Below are positions 1-13,195 of a stretch of DNA of 64,000 bases, piece by piece. Numbering within the stretch: position 1 is the stretch's first letter; every line of letters starts with the position of its first letter. A program made the translations under genes and the position numbers. Origin of the DNA: Cranoglanis bouderius (taxonomy: Eukaryota > Chordata > Actinopteri > Siluriformes > Cranoglanididae); the NCBI GenBank assembly GCA_023630585.1, contig CM042547.1, forward strand, positions 3,266,950-3,330,949. Direction: 5' to 3'. The notes under the pieces were generated by a model, which saw only the letters and a list, made by a program, of their open reading frames with translations, had not been told where the DNA came from and searched no databases.

Positions 1-355
1 CTCCCACAGACAGCTCTCTGGTCTTCATGTTGGTTTATCCTTTTTTAATAACAAATGTAGTCTTCACAGGCAAAATCCAGAGCTCAAACCAAGAGTAGAT
101 ATTCAGAGCTATTTATTATTTAAAGAATCAATCTTTTTCCAATATTTTTGTTTACTTGAAAAATGGGTGGGTTCAAACAAAAGGTGCTATGTTCTAAGGT
201 GTTTAACACATCTAGATGTAAATATCAGGAATTAAAGCTGAAAGTCTGATCTATCGTCTCATATTCATCTTTTGATCTCAAACCCAAATGTCTTCAGTAT
301 GAAGCCAAAAAAATTTAATTAACCTTTTCGTTCCAATACTTAACTACATTTTTAT
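1..355 (-). mobile_element. Tc1-like element, 5' part, cut by window edge
   Basis: On the minus strand this is the leader of a Tc1 transposase running off the left edge; the last bases read ATG followed by KTRELSVG. The same family recurs at 25088-25510, where the leader and the MKTREL start are again readable. The two copies have clearly diverged. Confidence 0.75.
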
Positions 356-474
356 CCTTTTGATCTTTTGTTAAAAAAAAATCACAAAAATACTCTGCTC
401 TCATGGATATCAAACAATTGCAAACAAAACACAGGTTTATCCAAAAAAATATCTTTGTTAAATATAGGTGTGCA

Positions 475-1325
475 ACAATTATTGGCACCCTTTTAGTCAA
501 TACTTTGTGCTACCTCCCTTTGCCAAGATAACAGCTCTGAGTCTCCTATAATGCCTGATGAGGTTGGAGAATACATGGCAAGGGATCTGAGACCATTCCT
601 TCATACAGAATCTCTCCAGATCCTTCACATTTCAAGGTCCACGCTGGTGGACTCTCCTCCTCAGTTCATCCCACAGGTTTTCTATGGGTTTCAAGTCAGG
701 GGAATGGGATGGCCATGGCAGGACCTTGACTTTGTGGTCAGTAAACCATTTTTGTGTTGATTTTGATGTATGTTTTGGATCATTGTCCTGCTGGAAGATC
801 CAACCACAGCCCATTTTAAGTTTTCTGGCAGAGGCAGTCAGGTTTTCATTTAATATCTGTTGATATTTGATAGAGTCCATGATGCCATGTATCCTAGCAA
901 AATGTCCAGGTCCTCTGGCAGAAAAACAGCCCCAAAACATTAAAGAGCAACTACCATTTTTAACTGTGGGCATGAGGTACTTTTCCATATGGCTACCTGT
1001 CTGGGTGCGCCAAAACCACCTCTGGTGTTTATTGCCAAAAAAGCTCTATTTTGGTTTCATCTAACCATAGAACCATCTGAAGTTCCAGTAGTGTCTGGAA
1101 GACGCTGGAGTTTGTTTTTGGATGAGAGTAGAGGCTTTTTTCTTGAAACCTTTCCAAATAACTTGTGATGTAGGTGACATTGGATTGTAGTTTTGGTTTG
1201 ATATTCATGAGAGCAGAGTGTTTTTGTGAATTTTCTTAATAAAAGATCGAAAGGTTAAGCAATAAAGACAATTTTTCACAGCCTTCTTTGCTCATATGTA
1301 CCAAGGGTGCCAATATTAGTGGATG
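475..1325 (-). mobile_element. Tc1-like element, truncated transposase
   Basis: The ends carry matching inverted sequence (AATTATTGGCACCCTT at left, AAGGGTGCCAATATT at right). The minus strand encodes the C-terminal catalytic half of a DD34E transposase at 988-632: an SLMFWGCFSARGPG block, FQQDNDPKHTSKST with the second Asp, and SPDLKPIENLWDELRR with the Glu. The N-terminal DNA-binding half is missing or broken, so the copy is non-autonomous. It lies downstream of nmu. Confidence 0.85.
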
Positions 1326-1648
1326 GATTTGTATATTGAGCACTAAAGCACTCAGTGTACTTTAAAGTACTCTACGTATTAAAGTGCTAAATGGTTGTGT
1401 GAATCACAAATCTCACTGCTGGTGCCAGAGCACAATTAGGACTCATGTCAGTCAGTACAGTGGCATCTTTTTACACCATCCAAGTCCTGTATATATATTG
1501 TAGACATAAACATGAATAAAAGCAAAAGCACAGGTTGCTCAAAATCACACTACAAAGAGAGAATGTTGCAGAATGACTTTAATTTACAAGACACAACATG
1601 GTTACACAATTAGGACCTGTGGACCAAAAAAAAAAAAGAAAGAAAGAT

Positions 1649-1654
1649 TTTATT
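1649..1654 (-). terminator. candidate nmu polyadenylation signal
   Basis: AATAAA on the minus strand, about 305 bases past the nmu stop codon. The 3' UTR between them contains T- and A-rich tracts on the plus strand and a short stretch of unique sequence. It is the first perfect hexamer noticed downstream, so usage is inferred only. Confidence 0.45.
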
Positions 1655-1958
1655 TGAATTTTCTATGTACATTCAATATCACTATACACTATAGAAGGGT
1701 GGTAAGTGGATACATCCAAGGATAGGTGCCTCAGGCTTTCTGGTTCTCCATCGAGGCTAATCAGCTGCTCCACAGGAAAAGCACCATGTTGTGATACAAA
1801 GACAAAATGGCTAAGCTCAGTGAGAGTTTTAGACCAGAACATACAGGTTAACAGGTGTTCAGGAGGCCACTGCCTCCTGTGGTGTTGGGTACCTTTTCTT
1901 TTTTTATTCTGTTTTTTTTTTTTGTTTGTTTGTTTGGGTTTTTTTTTTTTTTTATTCT

Positions 1959-4187
1959 TTACACATATTCTGTTGATCGTCTCCCATTTCGCGGCTGCAA
2001 AGTGAAAAAAAAAGAGTCTCATAAATAACTCCACATCAAGTACGTACTCTCAAGCACATAAACCAATTGCTGTAAAGTAACTAAAAGTTAAGTTTGCATC
2101 ATTTGGTGGTCTTGTGCAAAGTGTCCTACAGAAGTTTCCACAAAAAAACAAAGTTTGTCTTGTTTTTTTTTTTTTCACGGTAATACATGAAGAACAAGTA
2201 TGTTATCATTGATACATACCCGATATGAGAAGTATCCTCTGCTATGGATCATGCGTGGGGTCTCCTGTACAAAAAGAGCACTGTGTTAGATTTACCACAA
2301 CAAGAACAGGATATACAGTCAGGTCCATAAGTATTTGGACAGTGACACAATTGTCATAATTTTGCCTCTGTACACCAACACAATGGATTTGAAATGAAGC
2401 AATCAAGATGTGATTGAAGTGTAGACTTTCAGCTTTAATTCAAGGGGTTTAACAAAGATATTGCATTAACCATTTAGAAATCACAGCCATTTTTTTTCTT
2501 TGTCAAAATCTACAATCAAGGGACACCTTCAGGAATGTAAATACAGATGGTTTACCTCAAGATGCAAACCACTGGTAATACTCAAGAACAAAAAGGCCAG
2601 ATTAGACTTTGCGAGAAAAACCTCTTAAAAAAGATTCAGTTGTACCAGGATGATGGGAAGAGAAGAGTATGGAGAAGGAAAGAAAGGGTGTATGTTCCAA
2701 AGCATACCACAGCATTTATCAAACATGGTGGAGGAAGTGTTATGGCATGGGCTGCCAATGGAACCGGTTCACTGGTGTTTATTGATGATGTGACTGCTGA
2801 TAGAAGTAGCAGGATGAATTGAAAAGTATATAGAGCTATACTTTATGCTAAGATTCAGTCAAATGCTGCAAAACTGATGGGACTTCACAGTACAGATGGA
2901 TAATGACTCAAAACGTACCGTGAAAGCAACCCAAGAGCTTTTTAAGGCAAAGACATTAAATGTTTTTAAATGTCCGATGACCTCAACCCAATTGAGCATG
3001 CTTTTCACTTACTGAAGACAAAACTGAAGGCAGAAACACCCACAAACAATCAGTAACTGAAGGCAGCTCTAGTAAAGGCCTGGCAAAGCATCTCAAGGGA
3101 GGAAACTCAGCATTTGGTGATCTCCATGGGTTCCAGATTTCAGACAGTCATTGACTGCAAAGGATTTGCATCCAAGTATTAAAAATAATTCTAATATTTA
3201 TGACTGTTAGTTTGTCCAATTACTTTGGAGCCTTTGAAAATGAAGGGACTCCGTTAATGCAGTATTTTTGTTAAACCCCTTGAATTAAAGCCGAAAGTTG
3301 CTTCAACTTGATTGTTTCATTTCAAATCTATTTTGGTGGTGTACAGAGGCAAAAATAAGAACATTGTGTCACTGTCCAAATACTTATGAACCAGGCTGTA
3401 CGTAACCTGAAACATGGCAAGTTTTCAATAAAATATATTATTACTAATCATCCATCCAAACTCCTGCAGGAAGATCTCAGGGTTTTCCATTGCAGCATTT
3501 TAAGTTTCTGGTGCAGTTAGAGTTGTAGAAGAAAATGAACTAAACGACTCAAATGAATCAGGAACATGAACATCAGGTCCACACTGGTTTCAGATGAACC
3601 AGTGATACCGCCAAACAGAAGTCCATGATTCTAGTTCTTTTGGCTGAACTGTGTGAGACATCTAACATTCCCCATGATTTATCTCCTTCAGCAACACCAA
3701 ATCTGTTTCAGCTTATAACTGATGCCTTGTCATGAAGGTTTTTGGACCATAAACCCATAAAGACAGCTTAAAATGTTAGAGTGTAGTGATAACCAGGACA
3801 TGGCATTAAAATGTTCACAAACGTTTGTAAGGTTTTGGATATAAACTGTATCTGCTACAGCAAAGCAGGATCTTTACAACATAGACATTTTTTTTTTTAA
3901 TCTGAAGAATTGTGCCCCAAAGCCATTTATAATCACAGTATTGTGGAAGCTTTTATATGAGACCACAGGTGAACATCCTCAAAATGGTTTTAAGAGTATA
4001 AGCTCCTTTACATGCTTGATGCTGCTTTAGTATCTGTGCTGGTCAGTGCAGATAATTTTAGTCGATAATAACCAGGCGAATGGAAAAAGAACATCTAATG
4101 CCGCTAATTTTGAGGCACACTGCAACATTTGTGCTTGGGAAAGGATGCGCGTAAGCAGAAACAAACGCAAGTGCACCCCAACACACA

Positions 4188-4224
<37 letters not shown>

Positions 4225-4959
4225 AATCTTTTATACGTGTAAACAGAAATCATTTGGCGTGATTTTAACATTAAAGTATGCAAATGACTTAAGACATTAT
4301 TTAATTTGAGAACAAAATGCACACATTAGCATGTATCATCCCATCAGACTGGATCCCAACGGATTCTATGGCAATCACACAAATGTCATAAGTACACAAC
4401 ATTAACGTAACAACTAATGAGCAGGAGAAATGCCTCAGAGGTGTGACCTAATTAAATGAATCATTACTGCAAAGGTGAATCATAACGTATTAAATGAGGA
4501 TGCAATTTTTTAATTGTTTAGAATAATGTCACCTGCAGCTCATAATAGGGAAAAAAAAAAACAAGCTAACCAATACATCATGACATGCAAAGTTACACTA
4601 AAAATCCATAATGGATGTTACAGCATTGATTAATTAGCGCAGTAGTGTGTAACTGCGTCATTACTCTTGCGCGATAAGATGTAATGTTGAAGTGTTAATT
4701 ACGGCAACGCAATTACATCTATCTAAGAGATTACGAAGGCTCGACACAGCGGAAGTGGAGAACAGAGTGAGCGAGAGAGAGAGAGAGATCTTTAAGAGGA
4801 TGAGATCATTCCCCTGTCCATTAGTGTAGTCGTAGTATCAGTACAGGCTGTATGAGGAGGAAGCATGCACAGTATACATACATGTGATGCTACTCTTCTG
4901 CGTCTTCTGCTATGGAGCTGCGGTATGAGCTGCAGGAGAGGGTGGAACACAGTGGACTG

Positions 4960-4995
<36 letters not shown>

Positions 4996-5077
4996 ACAGG
5001 GACACAAAGAGAGATGACAACCATGAACAACTGCCAGAAAAATTAGGGTGTGGATTGCAAAGAGGACAGAGGACAGA

Positions 5078-5134
<57 letters not shown>

Positions 5135-5496
5135 TGCATCAGCCCGTCTCCTGATCCAATACTCAAAAGTAGTAATTTACTGAGAAAATTCAAAGCTGGC
5201 CTTGAAGCCACATGAACATCATAGCAAAGGGGTTTGTGGGTTTTTTTTTTTTTTATTAACTCCATGAATTCAGACTCTATATATTTCTAAATAGAACCAG
5301 GGTAGCTCCACTGAATTATAATTATACTGTACATTGTGATATTCTGTACACACAGATCACCGTATAATACATCAGTGCAGAATTGTTACACCCCTATATA
5401 ACGTTATACAACGTCCTTAATCTTATACACAGAGTACATTTATGTCGAGCAAAAACACACACTGGCAAATGCCATGCAAAAGCAGGTTCTCTGTGC

Positions 5497-5530
<34 letters not shown>

Positions 5531-7467
5531 TACTGTATACCAAAAGACAGTCAATGCAGTCCAAATGACACAATTAAAGCCTTCGCCGGGGGAAAAGCCT
5601 CTGCTATAGTGTTCAACCATTTCATTAAAGTCATCTCCAAAAACAAATCAGGACCAACTGATGAACGCTTTGCTTTCCAGAATCTTTGCAATATTCTATC
5701 ATATCATATCAATAGTATCAATTTTTATTAAGTTTTTATTTATTCATTAATATTAGTACATTCTATCTAGTAGCTATGGGTACATCAGCTGATCCTTTAA
5801 AAAAAAAAAAAAACCTTATGCCTGCAATTTTTTTTGTTTTTTTGAGAAAGCAGGAAGTGGTATCATTTTCTTCGAGTAAGTAAGTGCTCCAGTTTTATTT
5901 GTCTTATTTCTTTCTCTTTTTTTAGTGATGCGTCCTGACTGGTAACGACATCAATATAGAAATATTTTGTACACTTTGCCGTTTTTATCAAAGAATGCAC
6001 GTAAACTTTTACGACACTTATACCATGTGCTTCACCACATGACAAGTTATGGCAGATATATGCCAGAAATGTCAACTATGAAAAGGCATTTTTGAATTAA
6101 TATGTTGTAAATGTCATAGATGCATGTAAGAATAATCAAACACTAATAAAGGTAAAAGAATAATTACATCTGCAGATCCCTAATCTGTAAGGGTGTGGTA
6201 GTCGCAGTACATATTCTTATTCGTTATTCATGGGCACACTTACAGTATACATTTTGTATAGACATGTATAGAGTTAAATCTTGACGTTATAACTCTAACT
6301 ACTTTTAATGCGTCGGAGATATATGATGACCATCGGAGATGTATGATGACCAGAATGTCATGGACACTTATAGAGCTAGCTAGACTCCAAATGATTTAGT
6401 AAAAACTGTATTTATTTATGAAACTTGTTTTTGTTTATAAGAATGTCAATGAAACTGCACGATGTTTAAGTGCATTTTGGATTTTGGGAAACTGTTATTT
6501 TAGCCCCTTCAGACAGGAACCATTCGGAGACCAATGTGAAAGGTATGGATGTTGCAAGACATAGGGACACGTTAGGGCACTGCAATCATCACCTTAGGAT
6601 GAAAGTGTGTCTATAGAGTGTGTCTGTCTATGACATAAATGCATTTACATGCCATATAACACTTGTGGCAATTGTATCACATTACAATTATGAACTATAC
6701 TTGCGCTGTTCTGTGTAATATGCAGCATACTGTACAATTTTGACAGATGTTTTTTTTTTCTTTTTCTGAAATTTTAAAAAATTATGTAAGAGCTTGCTAA
6801 AAAAGAACTTGTCCTATTTCTACATCTTTTGTTTAGTTTGGGTTGTTTTTTTTTGTGTGTTTTTTTTACTGTCTATTTGTGTCACGTCTTGGCAGAGCAG
6901 GTAACTCACGTACTCTATGCAAGACAGCCATACAAAGTGAGTGTCAGATTTACAGAGTGGAAGTGATGCTTCTTGTTCTTTATCCCTGAATCCCTGTGTA
7001 TACTGTATGTGTGCCATTGTCTTATTGCCTTACAGGTATTAATATGCAGCTGGAAGTGTAAACAAACACTGTGCAACTTTACAGTAGAGTGACAAGTAAG
7101 CAGCAGGCCAGAGAGTAAAGGAGAGAAGAAAGAGCTGTTAAAAAATAACGTACCGTCCCATCGGGCACTCCAGAATTCGTCTTAGTGTAATGAAATAAAA
7201 ACTACGCAAGTGCACATTAAAACAAACATGTTCATGTCGAGACAAGTTCAAAGACACACCAAAGGATGTATAAGTACAAAAAGAGCAAAAAGAGGCACAC
7301 TCAAACGTACATAAAATACAAGAATGCAAGCGTAAAAGGACATAGAACAGGTACAGGTACACATACACATGTTTACAGGACCACACAGAAATAGAAAAAA
7401 AGGTGGAGGTTATGATGCTGTTAGACTGTAAATTGAGAAATCAGTGAATGTGTGTGTGTGTGTGTTT

Positions 7468-7499
<32 letters not shown>

Positions 7500-8302
7500 A
7501 GGATCTTACCCTTTTTGTTGTTTCTCGAGCTGCCATCTCCTGTATATATACAAATAGAGTCAAACTTCACCTCAACTTCAAAATAGAGTCAACTTCACCT
7601 CAACTACGTCGTTCACAGATCTGTTTTCTTAATGCAGTGCTTTCAGACTAGATGCATACTGTATATTAACCCACTGTATGTGGGTTAATATACAAATTTT
7701 TTTATTTTTATTATTTTTTTTTTTTTTGCATAAACCAAGCTCTTAATGATGTAATTTAAACAGGAAAGACTTTACCTCAGATTTCTGCAACACACCCTGC
7801 ATCAAGTCACACAGATCCCACAATATGTCCGGTGTCTGAAGGAGAAGTTACAGGGTTACAGACAGTTTAATTGCACAGTTTTCATTCAAATGGATCATTT
7901 CAGGCTAACAGAGATATTTTCCAAGGCCTCCGAGGCTTTATCCGGAGCCGACTGCCTGAGCGTAATGTTTATTTGCAACATTAAGGCCCACGGCCTTGTA
8001 GAAAGAGGGCCTCACTCACCCTGAGAGGTTGTTCTTCAGGAAGGAGGGATGAGCATGCGTTATCTATCTGTGTGACAGGATGCAGGAAGTAAATGGCACT
8101 TTTCTGTCAAACCCACTTGAATGTTTTTCCATATTCAAAATTCTAAATGCTGGCTTCGATATAGAAATGAACCAACTGTTTTTGAAAGGCATCAACCAAT
8201 AACCCCAACATTTTACAAATACCCCATGAGTCATAAGCTTTAAACTATGCACTGAACAGTGTTTCCACATTATGGGGGTGAGATAAGAATGTTTTGACCA
8301 CC

Positions 8303-8348
<46 letters not shown>

Positions 8349-8620
8349 GTTCCATATAAAATGTTTTAGCAATTCTGTAGTCGCTCATTTCCCCCTGATC
8401 TCCCCCTGTAGTAAGCAGAGGTTGGTCACTACCCTCTCTGGATTTGAGCAACAGAATGTTTTACAATCTTTAAAACAAGACCAATATCATTATTTGTTAT
8501 AAAGAAGATGAATTCAGAAAGATATTAAATGATATATGAGTGAATGGATGGTTCCTACCTGGTTTAGCAGCTTGTCATTCTCTGTAGTGGATATATCTAG
8601 GAACATTGGAGCACCTTATA

Positions 8621-8689
<69 letters not shown>

Positions 8690-10244
8690 TTTTCTTACTA
8701 TTCTTGTGAGGACCTAAATCTAACCCCATCCTTAACCTCAAGAACCAAAAGGAAACCATTTGGCTCTTTTAATTTTTTTCTCTTAAATACAAGCTTTTAA
8801 AAAACTTTTTTTATTTTTATTTTTTATTGTTGTTGTTATTGAAAAAAAGTAGATTTATGCATGAGGGCCAGCCATATGTCCCCATAAGGTCAAAACCTAC
8901 ATGTTCTTATTACAGTGGTGCAAAAGTCTTAATCACCCAATTTTTTTATTTTTTATTTTATGACGTCTACATTATCAAGTCAGTACATTTTAGATTCCCA
9001 AACATTAGTTTTCTAGCACAAAATTAAATGTTACAGAAAAATGTTTGTATGTCATTAAAGAAAGCAGCATATTATATAAGAGACACTTTTCAGACAAAAA
9101 ACACCATGAAGGCTGCTTTTTTTTTTTTTTTTGCTGCAAAAATAAGAAGCGAGTGAGAAAGTCAAAGTGTCCAGAAGAACTGTGTCTGGTTCTGCAAGAT
9201 GCTCAATAAAACTTACCAGCTCATTTCCTTATAAAACTGCACTAATTGTACCGGAGACTACTATTTTATTAAACAAAGGATCGTCACACCAAATATTGAC
9301 TTTGTTTCAGTTATTACTGTTTACTTCTCTTAATAGTATATTTTTAATGTAGAAACATTTGATTTCATTATTTTCAAGTCATCTTTGTTCGACAGCATTT
9401 CTTTGCACGTGCCTAAAACTTTTGCGTAGTACTGTATATGTACTGTATATACAAGGAAATCTGAGAGTTTTGAACTTGTGGGGACATTTGGTCCTCACCG
9501 AGATATAAAAACATGCAATAAAAATATGCAATTAACAAAAACTGGTCTTTTTTTTTTTCTTAATCATTTAAACAAAAAAAATGTAATAAATTCATTTTAA
9601 AGGTTTGGCTTTGGATAGTGGGTTGGTTGTTTAAGTAATAGGAAAAAGTAAATTGTTATTGGTTTCACTCCTGTATGGCTATAGTCTACGCATAGTTTTA
9701 TGTAAAGTTGGAGAAAAATCTTCACTACAGCAAAGACCAAGAGTTTTGCAAACGCTTTTCTGACCATTGTTCAGTTCTGCATGGTGACTACAGGGGATTG
9801 TTTACCACTGAACAGCGCACAGCCGCAAAACTCACCACTACACACTGAACACTGTTTATATCAACCCAGGAAAGCTTAAGCAAATAATGTAATAGTCCTA
9901 ATTTAGTGCTACAGGTGTTCATTCAGCACACAACGCGAGTTTTCACTGAAAACCGAAAACGCCACACTGCACCAATCTGCTCTCATAAAGAAAAACTGTC
10001 TTCTTTAATCTTCCCATTCAACTTAAAGTAGACTGCACGAACAGTTTACCCATTAACTGGGAAATAAAATGAATATAATGACTATGTCTGAATTCTGAGA
10101 CAGAACTTAAATACTTCCAATGGAGAAAATCAACCCCAAGTGATTCTCAGTGTGTTAAAACCAGCAGTGTTTTAGTATTGCTACACTGCAGTCCTGTTTC
10201 ACAAAATATTTTATCAACGGATTTCTTTTACTCATTAAAGGGCG

Positions 10245-10317
<73 letters not shown>

Positions 10318-10864
10318 TTCTACGCCCCAAAAGTGGTGTTTTACAATGCTCACATTCCGTCCGTCATGACTGGTAGTCTATTGGTTGATACGTTAATACA
10401 AACATTTCTTTCTTTTGAATGCATACCTATGTATTTTAATGATCTCAAATGCGCCACGCAATAAAGCAATAACGGGAATGACTGTGGAGTAACAAGCACA
10501 TATTACTCAGTCAACACTTGTTGCTTGCACTTCAGTCAATCTGCTATAAATCTGCTTTGTTGCTTTAAGTGTTGTTTTTAAAGCCAGGATTACCCGTTTT
10601 TTGACTCTAGAAGCCCAGTCACTCCAATTACGCACGGACTCTCCATAACGCGCGCGCGCTTCTTTCCATAAAGAAAGCGCATAACTGACTATAAGAAGCG
10701 TGCTGTGTGGAATGAAGAGTAGATACAGTTTAGATATATGTACCTGTGCAGGGCTGTATGGCTGAGATGAGCAGAAGGGCGAGTGCGAGGCTTGCGCTGT
10801 GTGAAGGACTCATGCTGCCGCTTGCGCCTTCCCAGGCTCCTTTGCGCCACTGGTTCGTCTTCAT
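1959..10864 (-). CDS. nmu: neuromedin U precursor (9 coding exons)
   Basis: Secreted neuropeptide precursor; processed NMU is an amidated ligand of the Gq-coupled receptors NMUR1 and NMUR2 (feeding, stress axis, smooth muscle). Minus-strand exons: 10864-10744, 8614-8559, 8067-8020, 7835-7776, 7539-7510, 7201-7154, 4956-4882, 2264-2220, 1994-1959, all with AG/GT borders and compatible phases, giving 172 residues (human about 174). A hydrophobic signal segment (LALALLLISAI) lies near residues 26-36. Residues 60-95 match the human IDDTCSSFLS and EELCFMIMG region. KR at 104-105 precedes FLFHYTKT (human FLFHYSKT, the NMU precursor-related peptide). RRRRR at 138-142 precedes the mature peptide, which ends GYFSYRPRN followed by the amidation and cleavage signal GRR (165-167), then STEYV and stop. 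An in-frame second ATG at 10813 would give 155 residues; the first fits the human length better. Identification rests on the exon-by-exon match and on exoc1 as neighbour. Confidence 0.93.
2314..3400 (+). mobile_element. Tc1-like element, internally decayed
   Basis: Terminal inverted repeats (ACAGTCAGGTCCATAAGTAT at left; the complement near 3375-3400) flank a plus-strand relic. Readable transposase pieces are VWRRKERVYVPKHTT and GGGSVMAWAANGTGSLVFIDD (2547-2822), a DNDSKRTVKATQEL block near 2900 and DLNPIEH near 2985. Frameshifts and stops separate them. It lies in the nmu intron between the exons at 4956-4882 and 2264-2220. Confidence 0.85.
3401..4881. other. nmu intron without recognised gene
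   Basis: Nothing coding could be supported. The stretch is AT-rich, with a CA microsatellite at 4191-4222 and a short GA run near 4775. Confidence 0.6.
4965..4990. repeat. CA microsatellite at an nmu acceptor
   Basis: On the minus strand this is a TG run ending a few bases before the AG acceptor of the 75-nt nmu exon (acceptor 4957-4958). It occupies the place of a normal polypyrimidine tract. Confidence 0.9.
5083..5129. repeat. CA microsatellite
   Basis: Long perfect CA run in the same nmu intron. A further CA run lies at 5499-5525. Confidence 0.95.
5526..7153. other. nmu intron, AT-rich, no gene seen
   Basis: No conserved coding segment was recognised. A 20-bp unit is tandemly duplicated at 6311-6350. 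Short A and T runs are the only other structure. Confidence 0.6.
8307..8342. repeat. TC microsatellite
   Basis: Nearly perfect TC run in the nmu intron between the exons at 8614-8559 and 8067-8020. Confidence 0.95.
8624..8688. repeat. long CA microsatellite at nmu exon 2 acceptor
   Basis: About 32 CA units. On the minus strand this is a TG run ending roughly eight bases before the AG at 8615-8616 that opens the second nmu exon. Confidence 0.95.
8912..9437. mobile_element. deleted Tc1-type element (MITE-like)
   Basis: The ends (ACAGTGGTGCAAAAGTCTT at left, AAAACTTTTGCGTAGTACTG at right) form an imperfect inverted pair typical of Tc1 elements. The interior of about 480 bp has no transposase block that I can read. 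It lies in the first nmu intron. Confidence 0.6.
10243..10316. repeat. TATC tetranucleotide microsatellite
   Basis: About 18 perfect TATC units in the first nmu intron, likely polymorphic. Confidence 0.97.
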
Positions 10865-11051
10865 GGTTCGTACCGAACTGATTCCTCGTGCTTCGGGTAC
10901 GTCTTCTTTCTGACTTTCTCTCGCTTCTCTCTCGGATTTGAAGGCTTCGGGTCACACCCTTTACCGCACTACATCAACAGATCTGCGTCACGGCTCCACG
11001 CAAACTTGCAATTATGTCTTTACGTGAGGTGGAGTTGTGATGTCTGGGTCA

Positions 11052-11085
<34 letters not shown>

Positions 11086-11482
11086 TGATGATTAATTCGC
11101 TTGTTTTAGTATTTACGACGTTAATCAAAGGGAGGTTTTTTTTTTTGTTTGTTTGTTTTTAAACTAACCCAAATGTCTTATAAGATAAATTGTGCGTTAT
11201 GCCCAGTGAGCGCACTTTTATGATTCAAAAGTAGCAAACGTACAAATTGTATTGTAAACATCAAAAAAACAAAAAAAACAAAAAAATGTGCCTACAATTT
11301 ATCCACTGGGTTTTTGCCATCTGACATTTTAACATAAGACACAAAAGTGTGGAATAGTGTAAAGGATAAAGTAGTGTGCCTAGCCAGTGAAATATTCTAA
11401 GATATTAAATATATGATTAGATATCTAGCCTAATATGATTACTTAAGAATATAGAAGAATTATACACTGTTACTTTTCAGAC

Positions 11483-11522
<40 letters not shown>

Positions 11523-11770
11523 CTGCTGTTATATAAATCTGCTTCCATGCACCAGTAAATAAAAGTGAATTGTTTCCGATGCAGAGGTGATGTACAGCAC
11601 CACACACTTATACACACAGTGACTTGAGCATAGTATTTGTTTTTCCAGATAACAAGGAAATTGCATTATTCAAAGAAAATGTGAATAAAAGTGAACAAAA
11701 GACTGAACATCACACATACCATTTTCTCAAATAGTTTCTCAAATAGGAATTTGCTGTATTGGTGGTATTG

Positions 11771-11803
<33 letters not shown>

Positions 11804-12839
11804 GTAGCTCAGATATATTAGACCTCGCTATGAAAGAGTTTAGAGATAATAAAGTTGTTCTGTTAATTATGCTAGGGTTTTTTTTTTTCTGCAATGTAGT
11901 CATTAGGACTTTGACACATCTTTATAAACACTAATAAGAGACCATCTATCTTGAGACAGCTTTATGTGGTAATCAGTGTAGTGGTTCATGAGGCATGAGA
12001 ATTAAGAGATATAAAGGAAATAAACAAGAGATGTGATGGACACAAAGAGGGTACACACTTGCAGAGATAGGTTACAGTATGTATAAAATATATTAGACAG
12101 GTAGAGCGATAGCTGTACAGATATTAATACATTTATAATGGATATATATACATGATTGGAGATATATTTACTGTATCTTTTGATCAAACAAAATCTATTT
12201 CAGGAATATTCCCTTATACATTGCATGCTGCAATAATATGGAGTGAGTGTAATGCACAAGAGCTTGATTTAACAGTCACACAGATGCATACATCACAACC
12301 AGTCAAGCGTTAATCAATAAATGAGACCCTATTTTCTCAAGACTGCACTACATGCAATAGTTAGCTGGGTCAGGTGATGTCTTCGACGCATTGGAATGAC
12401 CCGTGCTTTTTGATGTATGTGCACACATTTCCGCAATCTTCTTTTTTCCCCAGCTTTTAAAAGCTTACTAGGTGTGTGGCATCAGCAGTGTGATTGTTGC
12501 CATGTGTGTTGTCTAGAATTGGCCTTCACAGGCTCAAATAAGTTGGGGATTGAGGTACAAATTTGAATTCATCAGACTCCCAGCTGATTCACTTATTGGT
12601 CTTAAAGCATATTATTCAACACCTACAGAGAAACTTATAGGAAAAGTTGTAGCTATGAGAGTGAGAAATGTCTGGATCTGGGAGATTATGGGGTTAGTTT
12701 ACATATATTAAAGCAGAAATCTTAAAATGTTTACTTATGAAAACTATGAAATATTATGTACTGTTTCATAAAACCATGTATGATGTTGAATTTTATAAAT
12801 ATTTTAGTAGGTCTTAAAGAACAACTGTCTCAAACAACA
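10865..12839. other. upstream flank of nmu, low complexity
   Basis: Holds the presumed nmu promoter and 5' UTR (a CG-rich patch at 10625-10670 lies inside intron 1). It also has T runs at 11061-11086 and 11775-11803 and a TA run at 11485-11519. No gene was recognised. Confidence 0.5.
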
Positions 12840-12849
12840 TTTTCAAAGA

Positions 12850-13195
12850 TTTCATCTTAAAGAGATCGCAAGTTCAAATCATGACAATGCCACAGCCATC
12901 CAGAGCAAACTTGGCTGGATGACAGGGATGGCATACTCTCTCTCCCCTGTCAGTCGCAGTGACTCTAACCAATCATGGGCATCTGTGAGCTCATGCACAG
13001 TATGTGGAAGAGGGCAGATAGCACAGTGTGTTATGCTGCCCTGACCAGCAGATAGAAAAGATGCACTTGGCTGGCTTCATGCATCTCAGAGGAAGCATGT
13101 GTTAGGGCTGAACCCTCCCTAGTTGGTAGCTGTGGTATTATAGGGGAGAGCTGGCTGATGGGTAATAATTGGAAGGTGAGCAAACTTGGAAGAAA
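12850..13195 (+). repeat. SINE-like dispersed repeat
   Basis: Begins with GATCGCAAGTTCAAATC, whose AGTTCAAATC resembles a pol III B box, followed by a GC-richer body unlike its surroundings and an A-rich end. The body resembles repeats common in fish genomes from memory. Boundaries are approximate. Confidence 0.45.

Noticed and set aside
4792..5265. 157-codon minus-strand frame spanning two CA runs
   Set aside because: Mostly translated microsatellite. Only 4956-4882 inside it is a real exon (nmu).
10243..10316. Regular short repeats as a CRISPR array
   Set aside because: Simple TATC microsatellite without spacers in a vertebrate genome.
10689..10955. 88-codon arginine-rich frame overlapping nmu exon 1
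   Set aside because: Different frame from the signal peptide exon; composition is chance from CG-rich sequence.
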